A stretch of DNA of 64,000 bases from Effusibacillus consociatus (GTDB lineage Bacteria; Bacillota; Bacilli; Tumebacillales; Effusibacillaceae). Position 1 is the first letter of the stretch. Each line of letters begins with the position of its first letter. A program made the translations under genes and the position numbers. This document shows, piece by piece, positions 50,933 to 57,315 of this stretch. The stretch lies in NCBI RefSeq assembly GCF_042652925.1, contig NZ_JBHSHC010000099.1:1-64000 (forward strand). The letters are read 5' to 3'. The notes beneath the pieces are model-generated. The model saw only the letters and a program-made list of their open reading frames with translations. It was not told where the DNA came from and searched no databases.

Positions 50933-51693
50933 TGTTAACAAAGCGCATTATCCCCTGTTTTGACGTAAAAAACGGCCGTGTCGTAAAAAATGTGTCGTTT
51001 TTAACCAATGAGCGGGACGCGGGAGATCCGGTCGAATTGGCTTCTTATTACGAGGAAGCGGGAGCGGACGAACTCGTCCTGCTGGACATTACCGCCTCGG
51101 TCGAAGGTCGATCGACCATGATGGATATTGTTCGCCGAACTGCGGAGCAGGTGTTTATACCCTTTACAGTTGGGGGAGGCATCTCAAGCGTCGAGGATAT
51201 CCGGGAGATCTTAAAAGCGGGTGCGGATAAAGTTTCGATGAACACATCCGCCGTCAAGAACCCGCAGCTGATCACGGATGGGGCCAAACGGTTCGGTCAG
51301 CAGTGTATCGTGGTGGCGATTGACGGACGGTACGACCAGGCAAAAGGCGATTGGGAAGTGTTGATCAACGGGGGGCGTACCCCGACCGGCATGAGTGTGA
51401 TCGAATGGGCGAAAAAAGCAGATTCGCTCGGTGCAGGCGAAATTCTTCTGACATCCTTTGATCAGGACGGACAAAAAGACGGCTATGATCTGCCCCTCAC
51501 CCGGCTGGTATCGGAGGCAGTTTCCATTCCGGTGATCGCATCGGGTGGTGCAGGGAACAAAGAGCATTTTTATGATGTGTTTACTGAAGGCAAAGCGGAC
51601 GCGGCTTTGGCAGCTTCGATTTTTCACTTTAAAGAAACGTCAGTGGGTGAAGTGAAAAGCTATTTGAAGAAAAAGGGGGTGCCGATCCGATGA
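50932..51693 (+). CDS. hisF: Imidazole glycerol phosphate synthase, cyclase subunit
   Basis: TIM-barrel cyclase that uses ammonia from HisH to make imidazole glycerol phosphate and AICAR. It has 253 residues. The catalytic Asp residues are in IPCFDVKNGRVVK and LTSFDQDGQKDGYD; phosphate-binding FTVGGGISS and IASGGAGN are present. It overlaps both neighbours by a few bases. Confidence 0.97.
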   Translation: MLTKRIIPCFDVKNGRVVKNVSFLTNERDAGDPVELASYYEEAGADELVLLDITASVEGRSTMMDIVRRTAEQVFIPFTVGGGISSVEDIREILKAGADKVSMNTSAVKNPQLITDGAKRFGQQCIVVAIDGRYDQAKGDWEVLINGGRTPTGMSVIEWAKKADSLGAGEILLTSFDQDGQKDGYDLPLTRLVSEAVSIPVIASGGAGNKEHFYDVFTEGKADAALAASIFHFKETSVGEVKSYLKKKGVPIR

Positions 51694-52379
51694 GTCTGCA
51701 GCTGCAAAGTAAAGAATGGATCGACAATTTGCGGTTTGATGAACGGGGTTTGATCCCGGCCATCATTCAGGATTTCGAGAGCAAATCAGTGTTGATGCTT
51801 GCCTATATGAATCGGGAATCCCTTCTTAAAACGATCGAAACCGGTCAAACCTGGTTTTGGAGCCGTTCCCGCAATCAACTATGGAACAAGGGAGCCACAT
51901 CCGGTCATGTGCAGCAAGTACACCGTCTTGCCTATGATTGCGATCAGGATACACTGCTTCTGGAAGTCACGCAAACCGGGGCGGCTTGTCATACGGGCGA
52001 ATACACCTGCTTTTTTGAAGAGGTGGTCGTCGGAACTTCGAATGGAGAGACTGGCGGCAACCGTACTTCCGGATTCAGGATTCTGCAGGAATTGATTGAC
52101 ACAATTGCACTTCGCTATAAGGAACGTCCGGAAGGGGCTTATACCACGTATCTGTTTGAAAAAGGACTTGATAAGATCCTCAAGAAGATCGGCGAAGAAT
52201 CGACCGAAGTGGTGATTGCGGCCAAAAACGATGATTCCACAGAGCTGATTGCGGAGACAGGCGATTTAATTTACCACTTGCTGGTGCTGCTCAAACAAAA
52301 AGGGATACCGTTTGATGATATCCAGTCAGAATTAGAGAAGCGGCATGGTGTGAAGGACATCCCGAATAAGACGAAATAG
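51690..52379 (+). CDS. hisIE: Bifunctional PRA-CH / PRA-PH protein (HisIE)
   Basis: A fusion of HisI and HisE that carries out steps two and three of histidine synthesis. It has 229 residues. Residues about 1-115 are the cyclohydrolase, with SRSRNQLWNKGATSGHVQQV and the zinc-binding CDQDTLLLEV and GAACHTGEYTCF stretches; residues about 130-229 are the all-helical pyrophosphohydrolase with KKIGEESTEVVIAAK. Last gene of the operon; two terminators follow. Confidence 0.96.
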   Translation: MSLQLQSKEWIDNLRFDERGLIPAIIQDFESKSVLMLAYMNRESLLKTIETGQTWFWSRSRNQLWNKGATSGHVQQVHRLAYDCDQDTLLLEVTQTGAACHTGEYTCFFEEVVVGTSNGETGGNRTSGFRILQELIDTIALRYKERPEGAYTTYLFEKGLDKILKKIGEESTEVVIAAKNDDSTELIAETGDLIYHLLVLLKQKGIPFDDIQSELEKRHGVKDIPNKTK

Positions 52380-52387
52380 AGCAACAT

Positions 52388-52418
52388 AAGAGCGTGTAAA
52401 ATATTACATGCTCTTTTT
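52388..52418 (+). terminator. Intrinsic terminator of the his operon
   Basis: AAGAGCGTGTAA (52388-52399) pairs with TTACATGCTCTT (52404-52415) with one G·T pair and an AATA loop, continuing into a T-run. Confidence 0.92.
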
Positions 52419-52434
52419 GGTCGATAGGAACTAA

Positions 52435-52475
52435 GGCATTCACAAGTCTAAGGACTTGGCGAATGCCAAGTTTTC
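52435..52475 (+). terminator. Second hairpin, backup terminator
   Basis: GGCATTC (52435-52441) pairs with GAATGCC (52461-52467) and CAAGTC with GACTTG inside, around a TAAG loop; AAGTTTTCTTT follows. It lies 17 bp beyond the first terminator. Confidence 0.75.
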
Positions 52476-52565
52476 TTTATTTGCGGTTAAACCCTATTAA
52501 CAAAAAGAGGTATTTGTTATAAATTGTAGAATAATTACTATAGAAAACTGGCCGGAGGTTCTTGG

Positions 52566-53233
52566 ATGGAAGCGATGCAACGACTTCTGAGTGTTACGAT
52601 CTTTAAGCTTACCGGACGTTACTGGTGGTCGCCCTGGTTTATTGCTCTCTATTATGATTGTTATTTTGCATCGCTCTCTCCACTGAATCCATAACTTTTG
52701 CGGAATCTCTGTTTGTTTTGTACGGTCCTGCAATCGCTTATATTGTAACCGTTTACGGCGAAAGAACAGGATATTTCTGGAGTCTAATCGCTTTTGGTCT
52801 GTTTACCTACCCGATCTGGGATCACAGGCTGGAAGAACTGCGGTTTGAAGGAATTGAGGACTTTATTTTAGAAGGAATCGTCATGCCTGTTGGGGTATTT
52901 CTGCTTTGTATTTACATAGGCCGGATCATTGTAAACTCCCGGAAGGTTACGGAAGAGACACAAAGGTTGTATCAACAGATTGTTGAGCTGCATCATCAGT
53001 CGGAACAAACGCTTGCAGGTTTCATTCTGGCAATGTCCCGTGCAATTGAATCAAAAGACCCTTATCGGGAAGGGATGTCTGCGGAACGGGCAGTCGAAGA
53101 ACTCTACAAATCCTGTGACATCCGTTATGACAGGAAGCTGGTCGACCTGTTTGTCCTTGCAATGAAGGAGCGGAATTACTGTCTCATGACAAAGAGTGAT
53201 TTTGATGAGCATTTCCGTAAAAATACGGAATAA
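52566..53233 (+). pseudogene. Remnant of a membrane HD-GYP-type protein
   Basis: ATG 52566 has CCGGAGG upstream, but the frame stops after 42 codons. The hydrophobic sequence continues in another frame from about 52658 to 53233, so at least one frameshift lies near 52640-52660. The continuing part has membrane segments and then a helix reading LAMSRAIESKDPY, which is how HD-GYP cyclic-di-GMP phosphodiesterase domains begin. It jumps straight to REGMSAERAVEEL…DRKLVDLFV, which is how they end (normally DRPYR then EGMS). The HD and GYP motifs in between are gone, an in-frame loss of roughly 100 residues whose ends share a PY(R/T) motif. No enzymatic activity is expected. A short functional fragment cannot be excluded. 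Confidence 0.72.
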
Positions 53234-53251
53234 GCTTTTGCAAACACATTC

Positions 53252-53282
53252 GACACACATGTATCAGATGTGTGTCTTTTTT
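53252..53282 (+). terminator. Terminator-shaped palindrome; possible activator site
   Basis: GACACACAT (53252-53260), 7-nt loop, ATGTGTGTC (53268-53276), then six T: a valid terminator for the decayed gene. Its core also resembles the inverted repeat at 57221-57259 (shared ACACAC and AGATGTGTGT) and lies about 100 bp upstream of the sigma-54 start, where an enhancer-binding activator would sit. Confidence 0.75.
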
Positions 53283-53320
53283 GTGTGCAAGAAATTTCCA
53301 AGTCTACGTTTTGTAAGGGG

Positions 53321-53334
53321 TTTCATCGTTTACA
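53321..53334 (+). promoter_or_regulatory. cre-like site (CcpA)
   Basis: Read on the minus strand, TGTAAACGATGAAA fits the cre consensus TGWAANCGNTNWCA with one mismatch at position 13. It lies 8 bp upstream of the sigma-54 promoter of the sugar ABC operon, suggesting catabolite repression. Confidence 0.6.
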
Positions 53335-53341
53335 CAGATTG

Positions 53342-53359
53342 TTGGCATGAGAGTTGCTT
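53342..53359 (+). promoter_or_regulatory. Sigma-54 (-24/-12) promoter of the sugar ABC operon
   Basis: TTGGCA (53342-53347) and TTGCTT (53354-53359) give the invariant GG (-24) and GC (-12) exactly 12 bp apart, matching TGGCAC-N5-TTGC except C to T at the sixth base. The start of transcription would be near 53368, with the start codon at 53406. A sigma-54 activator with GAYTGA is encoded three genes downstream. Confidence 0.78.
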
Positions 53360-53405
53360 ATTAAATCGTGGTGAAAATAAAATTCAGCCTAAAGGGGGCA
53401 ATACA

Positions 53406-54455
53406 ATGAAACGAATTGCATTTCTCTTTATGTCAATGATTCTGATGGCAGGACTTATTCTAGCCGGCTGCGGGGCGAACCAGACCTCCTCCGGAAATGG
53501 AACGGATAAGCCGGCATCCTCAGAATCCAAGAAGATTGTAATTGGTGTGTCGGTGGCAACCTCTCAAGAAGCGGTCTATAAGTTTATGGAAAAAGCAATG
53601 CGTGACAACGAAAAGAAAGACGGTGTTGAAATCAAGTGGGTATCGGCTAACAACGATGCCAATAAACAAGTGGCTGACGTGGAGAACCTGATTGCTCAAA
53701 AAGTAGATGCGATCATTCTGCACGCGGTAAATACCGGAACGGCCAAGAACATAGTAAAGAAAGCGGAAGACGCAAAGATTCCGGTAATCGCAATGGACCG
53801 TCTGCCGGAAGACGCAAAAGTGGTTGCGTACGTAACTGCAGACAGCTTCAAAGTAGGGCAAACACAGGCTGAGTTTATCCTTAAACAAATCAACAACAAA
53901 GGCAATGTAGTGATTCTGGAAGGGGAAGCAGGGAACTCGGTAGCAAAAGCAATCACTGCCGGGAACAAAGATGCTCTCTCCAAAGTTTCGGACGTGAAGA
54001 TTGTTGCAAGTCAACCCCATCAGGCTTGGGCACGCGATAAAGCGTTGGCAACCATTGAAAACTTGATTGCAAAAGGCGAAAAAATTGATGCAGTGCTGGC
54101 AAATAACTCCGGCATGGCAATGGGGGCCGTACAAGCTCTGAAAGCCAAAGGCTTGATTGGCAATGTAGCGGTTATCGGATCAGACGCTGATAAAGATGCT
54201 TCCCAGTCGATCCTGAAAGGTGAACTTCGGGCGGATATCGACAAAAAGCCTTATGATTTGGGACTTGGAGCATACAAGATTGCGCTGGCAGTTGCGAAAA
54301 AGCAGGACTGGAAAGCTGCTGTAAGCGGTCTCGGTACTGTTTCCACTCAGGACAACGGTACAGCCGGCAAAGTAGACGCGCTGCTGACACCTATCAAACT
54401 CATTACGAAAGACAACGTAAAAGACATGGAAGAACGTTGGGGCAAACTGGACTAG
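53406..54455 (+). CDS. Sugar ABC transporter substrate-binding lipoprotein (XylF-like)
   Basis: A 349-residue lipoprotein with lipobox L-A-G-C (C22), a Ser/Gly linker and a periplasmic-binding-protein fold of the ribose/xylose type (Peripla_BP_4): VIGVSVATSQEAVYKFM opens the first lobe, VDAIILHAVNTG and VIAMDRLPEDAKV follow, and SDADKDASQSILKGEL lies in the second lobe. It resembles XylF; the ligand is a sugar, probably a pentose, but this is inferred. ATG 53406 follows AAGGGGG. First gene of the three-gene import operon behind the sigma-54 promoter. Confidence 0.9.
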   Translation: MKRIAFLFMSMILMAGLILAGCGANQTSSGNGTDKPASSESKKIVIGVSVATSQEAVYKFMEKAMRDNEKKDGVEIKWVSANNDANKQVADVENLIAQKVDAIILHAVNTGTAKNIVKKAEDAKIPVIAMDRLPEDAKVVAYVTADSFKVGQTQAEFILKQINNKGNVVILEGEAGNSVAKAITAGNKDALSKVSDVKIVASQPHQAWARDKALATIENLIAKGEKIDAVLANNSGMAMGAVQALKAKGLIGNVAVIGSDADKDASQSILKGELRADIDKKPYDLGLGAYKIALAVAKKQDWKAAVSGLGTVSTQDNGTAGKVDALLTPIKLITKDNVKDMEERWGKLD

Positions 54456-54477
54456 TGATCCGAAAAAAGACCTGGAT

Positions 54478-54501
54478 AACCGTGAGAGAAATCTCGCGGT
54501 T
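54478..54501 (+). repeat. GNRA-capped hairpin between binding protein and ATPase genes
   Basis: AACCGTGAGA (54478-54487), GAAA tetraloop, TCTCGCGGTT (54492-54501): a 10-bp stem with one G·T pair and no T-run. Such stems after the first gene of ABC operons commonly stabilise the upstream mRNA so that the binding protein is made in excess. Confidence 0.75.
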
Positions 54502-54535
54502 TCTCCCTATCTGAGTCCTAGTGGAGGTGAGGGAT

Positions 54536-56062
54536 TTGTCAGTCGTTAAACTCGAAATGAGGGGAATCATCAAAGATTTTCCGGGGGTTCGGGCATTAAA
54601 TAATGTAACGTTTACCGCTAACAAGGGTGAGGTTCTTGCCTTGCTCGGCGAAAATGGTGCGGGTAAATCCACTTTGATGAAAATCTTATCAGGCGTTTAT
54701 CCCCACGGAACCTATGAAGGGGATATTTTGGTGGACGGAAAGACTTGCCGATTTGCCAATACCCGTGACGCGGAAGCGGCCGGTATCGCGATTATTCACC
54801 AGGAATTGAATCTGATCCCGGGTTTGTCGATTGCCGAAAATATTTTTTTGGGACGTGAACCCAAAAAAGTTTCGCCGTTGGGCATAATTGACTGGAATCA
54901 AATGCACAAAGATACTCAACGATTGTTGGAGCGGCTCCGTTTGCCGTTTCGTCCGACGGACTTGGTTTCGACGCTGTCAGTGGGACAACAGCAAATGATC
55001 GAAATAGCGAAAGCATTGTCCATCAACGCGGATATCTTGGTTCTGGATGAACCCACATCGGCACTGACCGAATCGGAGGTTGAAAAGCTCTTTGAAATCA
55101 TCAATGAATTGAGAACCTCCGGCGTTACGATGATCTATATTTCCCATAAAATGGATGAAATCTTCACCATTTCGGATCGAATCACTGTTCTGCGGGATGG
55201 AAGTTCTGTCGGTTCTGCCATGATTGAAGACGTTACACGCGATCAATTGGTCACTCTTATGGTCGGGCGCGACATTAGCCAGTTGTTCCCGAAAGTCGAA
55301 CAGACGCCTGGTGACGTAGTGCTGAAGGTAGAAGGATATTCGGCAAAAAGTCCAAAAGGTGACGGGTATTTGCTCAACGATATCGAATTTCAAGTGCGGG
55401 CCGGTGAAGTGGTGGGATTCGCGGGTTTAATGGGATCGGGCAGAACGGAATTGGTAAACTCTCTGTTTGGAGCCCTCGAAGCAAAGGCTGATGGGAAAGT
55501 TGAAATAGAGGGCCAACCGGTTTCTATTCGCACACCACAAGATGCCATTCGACACGGAATTGCAATGGTAACCGAGGATCGAAAAGAATCCGGACTTGTC
55601 TTGAATATGACTGTAAAAGAAAATACTTCGCTGGCGAGCTTAAAAAGGCTGTCTTCCCGATTAGGAGTTATCAATGAACAGGCGGAAGAAGGGCTCGCTC
55701 GACAATATATGAAAGAGCTGCGGACGAAGACCCCGGGATCGAGTGCGGTCGTAAACAATTTATCAGGCGGCAATCAGCAGAAAGTTGTCATTAGCAAGTG
55801 GCTGGCAACAAAACCAAAGGTTCTGATTCTGGATGAACCTACACGGGGAATTGATGTTGGCGCGAAGGTCGAGATTTATCAACTGATTAACAAATTGACC
55901 GCTGAAGGAGTCGCCGTGATTATGATCTCCTCCGAACTCCCCGAAGTTTTGGGGATGAGCGATCGCATCCTCGTGATGAGAGAAGGCACAATCGCCGGAG
56001 AATTGTCTCGGTCTGAGGCGACACAGGAATCTATTATGCAATACGCCACAGGGGGTGTGTAA
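54536..56062 (+). CDS. Sugar ABC transporter ATP-binding protein (XylG-like)
   Basis: A 508-residue duplicated ATPase of the RbsA/XylG class. The first half has Walker A GENGAGKST and signature LSVGQQQMIEIAKAL; the second half has the degenerate GLMGSGRTE loop and LSGGNQQKVVISKWL. YPHGTYEGDILVDG in the first half is a feature of XylG. Start TTG 54536 has GGAGGTGA about 6 nt upstream. It lies between the binding protein and the permease, 3 bp before the latter. Confidence 0.9.
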   Translation: MSVVKLEMRGIIKDFPGVRALNNVTFTANKGEVLALLGENGAGKSTLMKILSGVYPHGTYEGDILVDGKTCRFANTRDAEAAGIAIIHQELNLIPGLSIAENIFLGREPKKVSPLGIIDWNQMHKDTQRLLERLRLPFRPTDLVSTLSVGQQQMIEIAKALSINADILVLDEPTSALTESEVEKLFEIINELRTSGVTMIYISHKMDEIFTISDRITVLRDGSSVGSAMIEDVTRDQLVTLMVGRDISQLFPKVEQTPGDVVLKVEGYSAKSPKGDGYLLNDIEFQVRAGEVVGFAGLMGSGRTELVNSLFGALEAKADGKVEIEGQPVSIRTPQDAIRHGIAMVTEDRKESGLVLNMTVKENTSLASLKRLSSRLGVINEQAEEGLARQYMKELRTKTPGSSAVVNNLSGGNQQKVVISKWLATKPKVLILDEPTRGIDVGAKVEIYQLINKLTAEGVAVIMISSELPEVLGMSDRILVMREGTIAGELSRSEATQESIMQYATGGV

Positions 56063-56065
56063 TCA

Positions 56066-57205
56066 ATGAACACAGGAATGAATTCAGTGGCTCTAAACGG
56101 TGCCAACCGGAAAATCAGCTCCGGTGAGCTTTTAAACAAATACAGCACGTTGATCGCTTTAGGAATCTTGTTCATTATCGCAAATTTTGTCTCCTCACAC
56201 TTCGCCCAACCGCAAAACCTGACCAATATTACCATGCAAATTGCAGTGAACGGTATTTTGGCTGTTGGTATGACAATGGTGATCCTGACGGGCGGGATCG
56301 ATCTTGGGGTTGGTTCTGTTGTGGGTTTAACCGGTATTGTTCTTGCGATGACTCAAGGGTATGGTTTGGTTCCGGCTATTTTGGCCACGTTAATTGCCGG
56401 TATGATTATTGGTTTGTGGAACGCGTTTTTTATCACCAAGTTCAATATTCCACCGTTCATTGTGACCTTAGGCATGATGACGATTGCACGCGGATTTGCT
56501 CTTTATCTCTCGGAAGGTTCGGCTATGCCGCTTGAAACCAACAGATTTTTTGAAGCTCTTGGCTCGGGATATGTGTCCATCGGGGGCTCAAGCATAGTTT
56601 TCTTGCTGCTTGCGGGAGCCCTGATTTGGATTGGATTTCGTAACCTTAAGAGAGAAGGGGCAAGCCTGCCCGCAATTCTGTCCCTTGTTTTGTCGTTAGG
56701 CGGATTAGGTCTGTTCGCTTGGGTATATCTCAGTTATCAAGGAATTCCTTATTTGGTTCTCGTATTCGGCGGGATTGTCTTATGGGGAATCTGGATCCTG
56801 AACAAAACGACTTTTGGCCGCTACCTGTACGCAATTGGCGGGAACGCAAAAGCTGCTTACCTGTCCGGAGTGAATGTCAAGGCAAACTTGGTCAAGGTCT
56901 ATGTAACTTCCAGTGTGCTGGCTGCAATTGCAGGGATTATCATGACCACCCGTGTCGGATCGGCTGACCCGAATGGCGGGAACATGTTTGAACTGGATGC
57001 GGTGGCGGCAGCAGTCATCGGGGGAACCTCGCTGGCAGGCGGGTATGGAACAATCGGAGGGGCATTGATAGGCGCCTTTATCATTGGAATTCTGAACAAT
57101 ATTTTGATTCTTGCCAATGTAAATCCGTACTTCCAGTTTATTTTCAAAGGTTTGATTATTACTGCTGCAGTTCTGTTGGATATGAAGAACAAGAAAAAAC
57201 AATAG
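56066..57205 (+). CDS. Sugar ABC transporter permease (XylH-like)
   Basis: A 379-residue permease of the RbsC/XylH family with about ten transmembrane segments. The family motifs LTGGIDLGVGSVVGLTG, NIPPFIVTLGMMTIARG and GTSLAGGYGTIGGALIGA are intact. The extra 60-residue hydrophobic stretch after residue 180 is typical of the longer XylH type. It completes the sugar importer; no sugar-metabolising enzyme gene is adjacent, so the substrate stays open. Confidence 0.9.
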   Translation: MNTGMNSVALNGANRKISSGELLNKYSTLIALGILFIIANFVSSHFAQPQNLTNITMQIAVNGILAVGMTMVILTGGIDLGVGSVVGLTGIVLAMTQGYGLVPAILATLIAGMIIGLWNAFFITKFNIPPFIVTLGMMTIARGFALYLSEGSAMPLETNRFFEALGSGYVSIGGSSIVFLLLAGALIWIGFRNLKREGASLPAILSLVLSLGGLGLFAWVYLSYQGIPYLVLVFGGIVLWGIWILNKTTFGRYLYAIGGNAKAAYLSGVNVKANLVKVYVTSSVLAAIAGIIMTTRVGSADPNGGNMFELDAVAAAVIGGTSLAGGYGTIGGALIGAFIIGILNNILILANVNPYFQFIFKGLIITAAVLLDMKNKKKQ

Positions 57206-57220
57206 GATGTCAAAACTTGA

Positions 57221-57259
57221 GAACACACTTTAGGTAAGATGTGTGTTTAAAGTGTGTTC
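57221..57259 (+). promoter_or_regulatory. 12-bp inverted repeat upstream of the sigma-54 activator gene
   Basis: GAACACACTTTA (57221-57232) and TAAAGTGTGTTC (57248-57259) are a perfect inverted repeat with a 15-nt centre that itself contains another GTGTGTT. It lies between the permease gene and the activator start at 57316. No T-run follows, so an operator or activator site is more likely than a terminator. It resembles the palindrome at 53252-53276. Confidence 0.55.
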
Positions 57260-57315
57260 CTCTATGTCGATCTGTATGGTATTATAGGACTACCAGTAGA
57301 CGGAGGGGTGCACAT

